Translations under genes and position numbers: made by a program | Source: Litomosoides sigmodontis | Taxonomy: Eukaryota; Nematoda; Chromadorea; Rhabditida; Onchocercidae | Reading direction: 5' to 3' | DNA length: 64,000 nucleotides | Assembly: GCA_963070105.1 (NCBI GenBank) | Contig: OY718808.1 | Coordinates: forward strand, 9,839,398 to 9,903,397 | Shown here: positions 12,801 through 25,000 of the stretch, piece by piece | Layout: the number at the start of each line of letters is the position of its first letter | Position numbering within the stretch: position 1 is the first letter of the stretch | Notes under the pieces: generated by a model | The model's database searches: none | The model's input: the letters and a program-made list of their open reading frames with translations, nothing else | Told to the model about the DNA's origin: nothing

Positions 12801-13757
12801 GGTTAAACTTCTTCCTTCCTCTTCACATACGCAAACAAAGAACTTGTTGAGAGCTTTTGAAAAATGCTAAAAGCAAAGTGTTCCTACAAATAGCTGTCAA
12901 AAATTCATTATGCTAACTAACTTTCATTCATAAACATTAAATCAGGTGAAGTTTCTTTTCACCGCACTAATTGCGAAATAAGTCGCTCTTCTTTTGCGTT
13001 TCAGCTAACGGATATAACGGAGCGATTGAAGCAAATGAGGCCATTCAAAGTTAAGGGACTTTCATTCGACCCTCAAAAATAAGTGTCATTTATGAACTAT
13101 TCATTTCACTTTTAATATATGTTTCATCTCAAGTACTCCAACTAAAAATTACATTTATTACACTTTAAAATTCGAAAAACTTTGGAGTGTAAAACGAAAA
13201 AGAGGTAGAAAAGTGAGTGCCTCAAATATGCATGTGAACAAGCTCTAATTCAAGCTTCTGACGGGCGATTCTCAAGATGAAGAATGCTATCAACACGACC
13301 ATCAGAAGCAACAACAATATGAAAATATCATTGCGATGGACCAAAATCCCACATTCCCCTCTACCACAATGGTGCGAGCACACTTGCAACCGAATGCTAA
13401 CGCTGCGACTAACGGTGGCGAAAATATAGCTTTGGCTGATAAGCCCGACCTATCAAGTATCTTGTTTAGAACATCATAAGCTGATAAGCTTGATCGAGTA
13501 AAGGGATGAACCGAGAATGACATGAATTACGTGTTCGGTTGGGAAATCACAAAGGGCGATTTTCAGACGCCGCCTATTCACAGACGCGATCGCACGGTGA
13601 GAGTGAGATAACTGCTGGCGGACACGCGCAAAGCGCCCTGAATGGCGGTGCTGTAGAACTTGGCCACATTGCTCAGCAATTGTACATCGTCCGAAGACTG
13701 ATATTCTTCCTGTTCTTCTTCATTTACTTCATTTCTATACCGATTTGCTTGTTGTAG
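9858..13757 (+). CDS. Cys-loop ligand-gated ion channel subunit, nicotinic acetylcholine receptor type
   Basis: A plasma-membrane channel subunit, 5' incomplete; eleven exons give about 492 codons. Exons: 9858-10021, 10189-10343, 10880-11021, 11277-11424, 11581-11663, 11932-12018, 12407-12560, 12692-12801, 13005-13049, 13255-13456 and 13567-13757. Exon 1 opens inside a signal peptide ([14 protein letters not shown]), so the start is upstream. The ligand domain has the Cys-loop (C, 13 residues, C) spanning exons 3 and 4, and the loop-B Trp in [16 protein letters not shown]1 is [14 protein letters not shown]2 begins [17 protein letters not shown], with acidic Asp at -1', the cation-channel pattern. 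M3 is [17 protein letters not shown]4 in the last exon is [20 protein letters not shown]. Oddities: WxPA replaces WxPD in loop A, there is no vicinal Cys pair in loop C (so a non-alpha subunit), and Val sits at 9'. An alternative end at 13082 would drop M4. A polyadenylation signal lies at 13945-13950. Confidence 0.92.
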
Positions 13758-15645
13758 CTGACGCAGCGACTCGTATGCTTTTCGCTGCCTAGCGATGACC
13801 ACTACTTTAAAATTTCACTTCCATTTTCATCCAACTCTTTCCCTTCACACATTCCTCTTATTCAGCTTCACCTAATTCATCCAATCATACACTTTGCACT
13901 ATTTCCTTTCTTTCAGCATTTTAATATTATTATTACTAATTATTAATAAAATGTGCCTTTTTTAATCTTTTAGTAGCAGCCAACAGTACTGAAATAATTG
14001 CTCACTGTTATTCCATATAATTCAAAATAAAGCGTTCCTTTCACCTACACGATGATTGACAAATTTTGCATATTTTAAGTTAAGTGAGGAAAGGGTGCTG
14101 CAGAACAGAAATCGGATGAGGTTATTGTCATTTGGAATTTCGTAGTGCAGCACACTTGAAAGTAAGTTAATTTCTGAAGGACTATCTGCTTGAAGTGAAA
14201 AGTCTGATATTAGCATCCACAAACTTTGAGCGTAGTTTTTTTACTTTCCATCATTGCCGAAGCAACCATCTTGCATGCAATCACATATATGTGTATTATA
14301 CATTAACTGCATATGAATTACCTCATCTTTTTTGAATTTTAATTTTATAAAATTCAAAATAACGCTCTCGCAGTCTGTGATATTGTGATATTGAAACGCT
14401 TAGAATATACAGTTATTAAACTGAGGGAACAGATATAACTTCAGGTGCAATTAGCAAACGATTTGAAAATACATTTCAACTAAGATAATTGAAGTTATCA
14501 AATATAATAACTTTCAGCTGTCAAAAATGAGACCGCCAATTAAGCATATAGTTGAAATGGTAGAAACATTTACTGTAGCGGAAGAAGTGATCGACAAGAT
14601 TTCTCTTCTCCTCCTCCCTTAGGTCGTACAATGGATTGATTTAATTTATCTGCCATCACTGAGTTTGAATTTGGTGATGATATTTTTAAGATTTCTTTAG
14701 AGGCAGGTGAAGAAGGATTCATCCTATAACAGCCATAAATAGCTGTGCGGTTTGGAAGAAAATTGAATGCTTCCATTTGGTTATAATTGACATACTTACT
14801 CGAAAAGCAATGCAACAAGTCGAGCTTGGTCTAACAAATTTGTCTAGGTCAATTAACTTTAGTAAGTGAAGGAGCACCCACTAATCCGTACAATTTCATT
14901 CCGCAGTTATTTTGGGCTAATTTAATGATTCACGTCGTACAAATGCAATGTAATGCAAAGAATTAATTTTATGCAGAAAAGTTTCCCACAAAAATTTCCC
15001 GAAAATGGAAGCTTTCCCTCTCCATTTCTCCCATTACAGTAAAGGAAGAGGAGAAAAGGCAAAAACGAATTCCGAAGCAAAAGCACTTTCACTTTGTTCC
15101 TTCACCGCCCACGTTGCATAAAAGTGGCATATAAATACGCTTGTGGTAATGTTACTTCTGCGGTTTCCCTTTCGCACAAAGGCAAAAGAAGAAGGAAGTG
15201 AAAAAGAGAAGGAAGACAGGAAGCCAACTTTAAATAGCAATAATTATTATTCATTCCTTACAGTAACACGAAATTACGGTATGCATAAATAGGCGTTCGT
15301 TGCTGCCTATACGGCACTAAAAGTGTTTTGCTCCGTCAAACATTTTCTCTTCTTCCTCGGTCTTTCAGGTTTTTGAAGGTAACGAATTTTCCTGTAGCAT
15401 TTCGATAGCTTTCTGGGTAAGCCACTTGCAAAATAACATTTACTTTAGGTTTCTCACTAAGAACTGGACAAAGTGACATGAACAGTTAGTTCATTCAGCT
15501 ATATTTTCGTTAAAAAAATGTGTTCGAAAGAATGAAAAAAGCTTATAAAAATACGAATGCTTCAAAAGATCGCGATTTCTTTTTGATGCTCTATTTCCTT
15601 CCTCCTCTCATGATCATTCTCTATCGTCACTTGGTTCATTTTAAG
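13758..15645. other. Intergenic region, receptor to bestrophin
   Basis: AATAAA at 13945-13950 fits the 3' end of the receptor gene. The remainder is AT-rich with no exon I can support. It must contain the bestrophin promoter, and may contain a 5' untranslated exon. Confidence 0.5.
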
Positions 15646-18600
15646 ATGACCGTAAATTACAACCTGCAACTATCAAACTCGAAGCCGTGGGCGCTTTTTC
15701 TTATTTTATTACGATGGCGTGGAAGTATTTGGAAGCTCGTGCTAATCGAACTTGTCATATTTTTGTTAATGTTTCTGTCCATTAATATGTTCCTCAATCA
15801 TATAGTTCCAGACAATACACGAAAGTAATTGTTTCTTTTTTATTTTCTTAGGACAACACTTGACACGCTTATGTGTAACGTTAAAAGCATCATCGGTTCG
15901 GGGCGAAGTTCCGATGTGAGGGGAACGGAGCGCAGTGAAGTTATGCAAAATTTTTTTAAATTTGTCAATCAATTTCGTTATTTCATTCATTTGCGTTCCT
16001 GCAAAATAATAGTTGTAGGATAGCTGCGGAAATAACACAATGGTTTAAATCGCAGGAAACTTTCAAAATGATACCAATCGAATTTATGCTCGGTTTTCTT
16101 GTTCAGGCGATTATAACGCGATGGCAGAAAATGATTCACGACATTGGCTTCATTGATAGGTTTTCATCTCGCTTTTTAAATTCTGCAAATTCCCCCCTAA
16201 GTTTTTTGCCGATTACTTATTTCAATCCACCGAACTTCCTTCTACTTTGAGGGACATTGTCTAATAAGAGGAATATCAGTAGTTAGCCAATTTTAGATTT
16301 AATTATTGGACTATTATCTCCTTTTCAGTTTATCACTGACAGTAGCTGGTTATATTCATGGCAATACGGATTATAACCGTATGATACGACGCAATATTGT
16401 TCGCTATGTTTGTTTAGCTCAAGTACTTGCATCACGAGACTTCAGTATTGCAGTTCGGAAACGGTTTCCTACAATCGACTCCATCGTTTCAGCTGGTGAA
16501 AGGAATTAAATTCCATTTCTAATTCAAACAAATGGATTGAAGAAAAGAAAATTGGCTTAATTTGTTTAGTTAAACAAGAGTTTTACTCATTTACGCCCTG
16601 ACTTTATTTATTTTTAATCTCACCTGACTAGAATTATTGAAGCGATTAGCTAATTTTTGTTAACTGTTAGTAAATGAAATTTAAATATAACAAACGACCT
16701 GTGATGCTAACTAGGAATTCTCTACCGGTGAACTGATTTCCTTTAATTTTACACAAAAGCTCAAAATTTCATAGTTTTATTTTTGGTTTCATGCTGCCAC
16801 ACGAGAAGGAGAAATTCGATCAAGTAGACTGCAACTTTGGATCAAAATATTGGTTGCCGGTGCAATGGTCACTTTCTATTGTTCATAAGTCTCGTCGAGA
16901 ACAACTCATTGACAGTGATTACTACTGCGAACGCATCTGTGAGGTACCTTTCCTCTTACGGACGGACAGTCGCGACATTCCATTGCAAATTCTAACCAAA
17001 TTTATTTTCAGGAAATCAGAAGTTTTCGGAATAATTTAGCCAGTTTGTGCAAATTTGACTGGGTACCGTTGCCGTTAGCATATCCTCAACTAGTGTACCT
17101 AGCAATACACGTGCACTTCTTCATAATACTAATATCAAAGCAGGAAATTATTCCACCGGTGGCACAAAGCAACACGACGGAAATGCCCAGCACTGCGGCA
17201 ATAGTTAGCAAATTAATTCATTTCAAATTTTTTTCCCCATTTCTCGGCTAAGGAGGGAGAAAGGATTTGAAACTTGGCAGAGGAAGTCTAGCTAGTATCT
17301 CAACATTTCGGCTGCTCCAGCTACCTGACCGCTCATGCGTGTGCCATTGCAGTTGCATCGGTGGATCCCGCTAACACCGGCCATACAATTTTTCTTCTAC
17401 ATGGCTTGGACAAAGCTTGCAATGGTACTTATTAATCCGTTTGGTGAGGATGACGACGATTTCGAGACAAATGCACTGATCGACCGAAACTTTAAAGTAC
17501 ATTTTCACAAAATTTCCAACCTTCCACTGGAGAAGGCATTTTAAAACGAATACTTTCAAAAGACGCAAAAATAGCCACAGCCACCCCTCACACCTACGGT
17601 TGCTTTCCGCGACCTCTCTGTCCCTCTTCGTTCCTTACGCTTCTCATCCACCCACTTTCTACTTCTTTATTTGTGTTTTCTCTATTTAATTATTACTTTC
17701 GTGATTTGTTGTTACAGTTTGACATCATACATATAGTTATCAGATGGATTGCTTTCATAGTCAGTTGCAATAATACTTTGGTAATTCCCTACAGATGAAT
17801 GTGAATATGTCATTATTGTCCACTTAGTGCTCATCGGCTAACTGATAATCATTGTTACTTAAAAGATTAGAGGATACATTATTAAAGAAAGGTAAAATTG
17901 TACCATTTCAGGTGGGAATGAGAATCGCGGACGGTACGAGCGATGACGTACCAAAACAGCTGAAGGATTCATTTTGGAACCGTAATATTGAAGCATTCTA
18001 TAGCGAACAATCTATTAGAATCAATAAAAAACAAGATGGTTTAGTGGGTTCAGCCACGAAATTTGCGTAATGTTATGCCAACATTTATGAACTTTCCCAT
18101 TTCAAACATTCGTTTAAAATATGTCGAAATTGAATTGATGTATTAGCTGCAAAAATTCAAAAAATCCATTAAGGTTATGTTGATGTATATATCAAATATA
18201 AAAAATTTAATAAGTAAAGCAAAATATTGGTACGAAAAGGCCGATTAGCAAAAATCATGAAACATCAATCAAACATTATTGTTAATGTTGCTGCAAAGCT
18301 AAGTGCAAATTTGCCCTTCGGGATTTCTAGCAACAGTTATTCGTTATATCTTCAGGGAGCCATGTGATGTAAAACAAGTATTGATGATACCGCTTAAACG
18401 AAACAGCATAGGCAGCATCAGTAATAGTAGTAGCTATCAGATGAACGTAAGACGGAGGTCACCTAGACACACGAATGATGGCAAGTATGTCAAATCTGTT
18501 CATATGATGATATTTTATAGAGAAATGTAGTATGCTCAACAATGAATCAACAACCGACAAGCACTCGGAACTCTACGTCCTCGTTAAGAAAATACTCGTA

Positions 18601-19500
18601 AAATTCCATCCTTTTCAGCACCACCAATATCGGTCGATGCATTCCAAAGGATGCTGTGAAAGGTGTCGCAAGCGCAGTGTGAGAACACTTCTTTTAAATC
18701 GATATTTTTTGACAGATATTAATCTACGAAACACAACTACACTTTAGATTGGAGAACTTTTCAGCAAATTACTTTAATGCAAGTCGCTAGTCAAAATGTA
18801 TCCATTCGCATGTGAAGTTCTGAAATCCAATTTCGATTTACAGTACTACCGGCGAATATGCTGCACACATAAGTAGTCCGTCATTGTGTCGTGCTAAAAA
18901 ATCCTCAGCCTCTATCCCAATAAATGAAGAATCATGCCACGTGAATCATGGTTACACAACGAACGTAGAAGGTAATGTAGATTATCATCATAAATTCATA
19001 ATTCGGAAATCTAAAATTGACAATGATGGAATGCAAGCGGTATATTTATTGTCGCGTACCAAAAAATACATGCGACTCACATGATTCATAACTATAACGC
19101 TACGTGCTTATCGTTTAACAGCTGAATTTGAACATGTTTGCATAAACTCAAAATAACGGCTTCATATATTTATTCGATCATGCAGTTATATGTAACAGTT
19201 AGTACTAGCCATTATCGAGTCCTAAACGTTATTCCCCTTTGGATAGAAGTCTTTCGTAGTTAGCTGTAGAGTTAGAAAAAATAGTCAGCAAATCCACCTA
19301 ACACTAAACAGTTTTTCCAATTCACTTTTTTTACAGTAACGGAGGAATCATCAAAACAAAAAGAAATTGACGCGAAGTTAAACTTCCCACGAACATCGGA
19401 AATTTCGCAAAATGAACAGCACGAAAGAAACAGATGGAATGAGTCAATCACGGATGAAAATAAGAGTGATGACAGCTTTAAGCAAATTGCAAAAATGTAA
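15646..19500 (+). CDS. Bestrophin-family calcium-activated chloride channel
   Basis: A plasma-membrane anion channel. Eleven exons encode about 523-538 aa: 15646-15824, 16019-16159, 16329-16495, about 16786-16943, 17012-17158 (or to 17203), 17353-17496, 17912-18066, 18356-18484, 18619-18678, 18844-18971 and 19337-19500. Start ATG gives MTVNY, the family N-terminus, followed by [16 protein letters not shown]. The neck is [11 protein letters not shown], keeping the Ile-Phe-Phe constriction but with Glu after the second Ile. The calcium clasp [12 protein letters not shown] is intact, and LIDRN and [15 protein letters not shown] follow as in other bestrophins. The last four exons code for a variable, Ser/Lys-rich cytoplasmic tail. 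The junction of exons 3 and 4 does not resolve with a canonical AG acceptor, and the end of exon 5 has two in-phase choices. AATAAA at 19511-19516 follows the stop by 10 nt. Confidence 0.95.
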
Positions 19501-19889
19501 ATGAAAAATCAATAAAAAGTTGTAAAGAATACGAATCAACAAACCACATGTGAAATTAAGAAAACATTTTCAAAAGCTGAAAGTTCTACAGAATCTTAAA
19601 CATCAAAACATGTCCAAGAGCAATGAAAATTTTATATTTATATGCATTTTTCCGAGCACTATTTTAAAGTTCTGACAAGCATCAAATGATCTGCATTATA
19701 AATATAAAGATGGTACACATGAGCTAACGCTCATATTGATGATATCGATTACGGTAGTCACAAATCCATGATAATTTATTAAAATAATGTTATCGTTAAT
19801 ATTATGACTCAGTGTTAAATTGAAGTTTTTTAAAGCCTAATTGCAGGAAATTGTAAAATGTCTACACAGATTATCATAATTTAACAGAT
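19501..19889. terminator. Convergent 3' ends of bestrophin and Nudix genes
   Basis: The 389 bp between two stop codons hold AATAAA for bestrophin (19511-19516, + strand) and AATAAA for the Nudix gene (19775-19780, - strand). Nothing else is seen. Confidence 0.6.
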
Positions 19890-20910
19890 CTACATCTTGT
19901 GAGTTAAATATTCCTGCGCTTTTCGAATTAAATCCTGCATTCCTTTGTATTGCGCGAATGCGATAGCTTCATCGGCAGAGAACCACCTGCCATCTTTATG
20001 CTCAACTGATAATCTAATTTCCTTATCTTCCTTCAATTTTGCCAGCCAATACTTGACTGTTTTCTGAAGAGAAGTGAATACTGAAGGTAATTCAAAATTA
20101 AATCCGGCGTGTTTCTAAATATGTATTTCGCAATTCCTGCTATGAGTGAATGCAAAGGTAATGATTGCTAATAAAGGCCGTCAAGCACTGCGATACTCAC
20201 CTAAATAAAATAGACGGTGACTACACCTACAACATCACCCTGTATAAATTAAACCTCGGAAATTGCTCACTTGTTTGTTAACCTCTCCTTCATATCGGTC
20301 ACTTGCTCGCACTACATACTCCAAAACTTCTATGAAGTCTAAATGTATATCCAAGTTATCAGCAGCTATTCCAGCCTCTTCAGAAATTTCGCGCAACGCT
20401 GCTGACCACTCGTCTTCACCAGGATCAACATGACCTTAACATATAAGTAACTTTTGTGTGCAACAGCACTCGTCGAAATTTTATTCAATTCACTTTAGGA
20501 GTCTAACAGTGAGAGTGAAATCGTGCTAAAATGAAATCAAAAAAATCAAAAAGTAGTTTTCATGACATCGATATATCTAAAAAAACAAGCGAAAAATCAT
20601 GAATATTAAGAAACAAAAGTACTACTTGAACATATGTATCAACCGAAAGAAGTGTACTATGCACAGTAAGCTTAGATAGGAAGAACAGCATTAAGGGACT
20701 ATTTGTCTTTTGAAAAGCCTAGCCTCAGTAAAAATAAAGCTTTAAACCAACATGTAACTTTTATTAGATGTCATTAAAAAACAAGCGACAACCTTTCGGT
20801 GGAGACCAATGATATGGGGCATAAGATGCTTGTAATAATAAATATTCGATTTGGCCAGCTCTACGACGATAAACTAGCATACCCGCTGCACGTACAATAT
20901 CAGCCATCAT
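19890..20910 (-). CDS. ndx-4: Nudix hydrolase, Ap4A (bis(5'-nucleosyl)-tetraphosphatase) type
   Basis: The enzyme cleaves diadenosine tetraphosphate to ATP and AMP in the cytosol. Three exons in phase give 147 aa: 20793-20910, 20283-20434 and 19890-20063. The Nudix box is complete at about residues 40-62: G, five residues, E, seven residues, REISEEAGI. The upstream strands IEYLLLQASYAPYHWSPPKG and the downstream VKYWLAKL are typical of the asymmetric Ap4A hydrolases. Length is close to the family norm of about 140-150 aa. The start is taken as the first of two adjacent Met codons (20908-20910). The frame stays open upstream to 21012, so a longer N-terminus starting there (rich in Arg and Cys) is possible but does not resemble the family. 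Confidence 0.95.
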
Positions 20911-21761
20911 ATGGATACGTGAAAGAGGTGCAAAGAGCGTATTAGTCCTGAGGTAGCAACGCAAAGTACAGCAGACTTTGGAAAAAGTTGCCCTCCAGCG
21001 GAAAGTTGCCATCGTCTTAATCGGCCAACCGCGAAGTACAACCCACTGAATCTAGAGGTTACTGGAAGTTCTCAGTTCGGGGGTTTTTGGAACTGTTTTT
21101 TCCTTTCTTTATATATAAGTCGTGGGTGAATGTTATACCGGCTGATTAGTACACCGAGAGAGCTGTATAAATCTGACCTCCTATTCTTCCCTCTCTCTCT
21201 GAGACTTTGTGCAATTCCCCCGCATTCTCATCACTTTTTTCTCTTTCCTTTTCTTCTCCACGAAATCACAAAATATATGGTAGTGTTAAAAGCTCGTACA
21301 TTTTCTAAGTTTCTAGAAGTGGTGTTTGAAGAAAGATTTTTAGAACATTGGCAAAAAAGAAAATGTCTTATAGTTGGAATTTGGTTGCAAATTATTAAAA
21401 TATTCGTTGTAACGCTAGCCATGAGCGTTATATAGGAAATGCATGACATATCGGTAGAAAACAAATAATTGGAAATGCTGGTTTACCATTGGCGGGTCTT
21501 CATTGGCGAGTGACAACACTCAAAGCTTTGGATTCTACAGTTAAAGTTCAAGTTTATCTAGGACTTCATTATTTATCCCTCAATTTCTAGCAATTTTGCA
21601 ATTATTGATGAGAGCACAAGTGCAAAACGAGGCAGGTTGATACTGGAAAACTTGAATTTCACCTGCTGCCGGAGTCCTCGGTCTCATCGTGCGTCGTTTT
21701 GCCACTTCTAGAGATGCCACCCTCACCTATTTCATCATCAGCGCATTTTCCTCCCCAGAGA

Positions 21762-21792
21762 TGCTAATAGAAGAACGTAATTCTTCTATTAG
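21762..21792. repeat. 12-bp perfect inverted repeat at repeat edge
   Basis: CTAATAGAAGAA (21763-21774) and TTCTTCTATTAG (21780-21791) are perfect reverse complements around a 5-nt spacer CGTAA. The right arm is part of the dispersed repeat. The left arm duplicates it in reverse, as if the element ended, or had been inserted, in an inverted junction. Confidence 0.8.
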
Positions 21793-21903
21793 CAACATCA
21801 GTCATCTGTCTCAAATCCTTCGATTATAGACAATTGAACCACTCCTACATGGTACGAGTCAACTGAACTTTAGCATCCTCACTAACCAATTCTTACCAAA
21901 TTC
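21774..21903 (-). repeat. Dispersed repeat, copy 2
   Basis: Reverse complement of the block at 701-832, with scattered differences and one insertion. It has no coding content. See copy 1. Confidence 0.7.
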
Positions 21904-22087
21904 TTTTTTGTATTCGAATTACAGCAAATATTGCAGCATTATTTTTTTAATATATAAAAAATCAATTTCAAAAAATGGTTAAGAAACGCAATTCAATTTG
22001 AATTAATTGCAGGCAATAAAAAAAAAGTTGGTATCTTCGAAAAAATTTTTAATTTTTAACAGTAATTAAAAAAAGATAAATCATTCA

Positions 22088-25000
22088 TCATAATGCACTG
22101 CTTTTTATTAATTCAACAATCCAAATGCCATCCGAACAACGTTGTTCCTTGAATAGTATACGCATCAATTGTCCAACACAAGGAATTTCATTTGCATGGT
22201 AATTAACTGTTTTAACCGGTTGCGCTTCGCTCATAGCCAATATACATGGTACTGCTAGAGCAGGTTGAGTACGAACGCTTGGAGACTGGAAAAACTTAAT
22301 CAGTATGTTTCAAATTCTATGCTCTAAATCCTCATAATCAAAATCACGATAGTAATTTAACTAATAATTTAAAAACTGAGCAACACTGTGAAACCTAAGC
22401 ACGTTTCCACAAGTTGTTATTAAGACTATTAAAATTTCAAACAATGTTTACCAAATCCTCTGTAGACCATAATTGATTTCGTGGGATAATTTCCATATGT
22501 CCATCGTCAATGTGCCGTACATTTACAAGGTTTTCACTGAAACTCTCGATAACTGCTCTAACTTTCGTCCTTTTGTGACCATTGCATTCTGCTACACAAA
22601 GTACACCAACTGCCTACAAATAGACAACAATAATGGAAAAGGAAGAAAATGGTTAATGTATCATTCATAGTAGGATTACAGAAATCTATCTCCAAGTGTT
22701 TCCATAAATGCCAATTGTTGCTGTAATATGTTGAAAGAAAAATAAAGATAAATATTAATGCAAGTAAAAATAACAATTCCATTGGCGTCCAATTTCTGTG
22801 TCGGGTATAGTGAATCAAAACATTCGGCGGATATATCTTTCAATGCTGTAGTTGGGATTACAAAAAATACTGGCCAATCTGCATCACTACCCACTCTTTG
22901 CACCATTAGTTCACTTCCACCAACAATACTGATAAGCTTATGATATATCTTGAAATCCAAATCAGTAAATGTAGCACAAAGGATACTATTAGTGCCATAA
23001 GCTTCATAAATAATTTTCTGCCTTTCCGAACAAAGTTAAGCGAGGCTCTTTAGAAAAACTAACATTTATTAGACTTTTTGAACGGACATCTGTTGTAACA
23101 TCTCTATCTGAAGAAAAACACTGTATCTGCGGCACGCAGAATTACCATACCTGATAAGTTGGGAATGAATGTAATTGATCGTCTTCATTCAAGGAGATTT
23201 CTGGTTCTGACGGCACAAACTAAAATCGATCTAATATCTGAGACAAAAAGAAATTCAATAATCCAATTTATAACAAAATTAGGCTAAATTTTCGGTTCAG
23301 GATTAAATGTTTTACAAACAGGAAATACCATTTCCTGCTCTTCACAGCTGCTTGCACTAACGCATAATTGACTGTAATCGGCTGATTCGTCGGATGTATA
23401 AATCGGTTTTTTAATCAAACTTGTATGTGATGTATCGGATGCCTGTTAATATCGTGATATGAATGGATAAAGTAACTTGAAACTAGGCTAAGCCGAAAAC
23501 ACCATTCATACTACCACCACATCCTAAATGTTTGCGATCAATTGTAAATGGGAATAAAAAATCACTGTATCTCCAGCAGCCTTCCGCAAGAGTTCCAGCT
23601 CTAGCTGCGCAGTTTGATTTGAAAATTTTGTTAAATTATCTGTATATTTTGAAGCTGCACTCATTGAATGCCCCAGAAAATCACCTTGAACATCTGAAAT
23701 GAAAATTTCATCATTCTGTCGTATTCGGTTCACTTGCAAATTGTTTATGAAGACGCGAAATAAAATAACCATTGAATAGAAATTTTTAGCATTTACCACA
23801 CAATTGTTTTTTAGCAGTATTACAACAATTACTGGTTATTCGATGTGGTGGTTCTCCATACTCTAAATTGTGATGACAGCCATTCCAAAAAGAACACGTT
23901 ACTGGAGAAATTTCGCAATCTACTGAATTTCATTACCTTTAGTAAGTGATCCATGATAACTCATTTGGATTTAAAGAAAACAATTTTTTGAAAAATTACT
24001 CAAACAAATTTGAAAACATCGAAAGTGTAAACAATAGCAAAAAATAAGAAAAACAAAGTGAAGAACACTGGAATATAGAAGTTATCTATTTTAAATAGCC
24101 GAAAAAAACTGAAGTTTACAATGATGACCTGTACTTGAATTCAAATTCACGGAATTTGTTTTTGATGGCGAAATAGCAGCCTGTGAATTAGCTGAACGTT
24201 TCTTATTTTTTGAATTGAAACGAAATATAGAGCGAAGTTCGTTATTGCGTGATGATGATCGCCCTGTTGAATGTCCATTATCTGCTGTTCTGGCTGATGC
24301 AGCTCGCCACTTTTCCGGAGCAAAATGCTGTTTTGAGAGGTAGAATGTTGTAATAACAAGTTTATTGCTTAAAACTTCAAGAATTCGAAGGAATAAACGT
24401 TGTACCTATATTATATCAAGTGAATAAACGAAGTGAATACGTAAAATTAATTCCCCAGAATCTATTCAAAGGACTGACATTTCAATCTTGATGTTCATAA
24501 ATAAATAAATAAATAAATAACCAGAGAGTAGATAAATCATTACTTGGTTTACATTCCTGTTGGATTTCAAAATCTCAAAATGATAATCACTCGCTGCATT
24601 CAGGCATGATACTTCTGCACCCGTTACATGAGGCATTGACGATCGCACGGGATTTCTAAATGAAATGTTAGAAATTTTTAAGCTTCTAATTTAGGATGTA
24701 TGAAAATTTTAACAGGTTTTAGGAATCCATAGAACTAAAATAAATAGTGACAGAAATCGCGCAACAATCTGCATAATTAAATATTTATAATTAAAATTCG
24801 ATTTTCATCCCTTCAAAGGAAGAGATTACCTAACAGGCAATTCAGCTTCCTTCTCTCGCCTACTAAGCATGCCATCCAGTTATACGACCGCGACAGATTT
24901 TGCAGATTAATTAAAATTTGCTCAAACGAACATTTGCTGATATGGTCGATTACATTGGTTTGTGGAGGTCGCAATGCCTGATTTGAGTGCAAGTGGAAGA

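Larger units (their letters stand above)
21013..22087. other. Intergenic region with dispersed repeat copy
   Basis: This lies between the 5' end of the Nudix gene and the 3' end of a Tudor gene. It carries the second copy of the dispersed repeat (21774-21903) and a palindrome at its edge. The open frame at 21130-21435 (+) shows no family features. Confidence 0.5.

Noticed and set aside
13578..13802. Minus-strand open frame of 74 codons, Glu/Gln-rich
   Set aside because: It overlaps, in antisense, the last exon of the receptor, whose plus-strand frame has a clear M4 helix and joins in phase to the upstream exon.
14570..14818. Minus-strand 82-codon frame between receptor and bestrophin
   Set aside because: No family motif, and no partner exon or convincing splice site nearby.
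22690..22725. Possible extra exon in the Tudor gene (QQLAFMETLGDRF)
   Set aside because: Its donor leaves the wrong phase for the next Tudor exon, while skipping it joins the flanking exons in phase.
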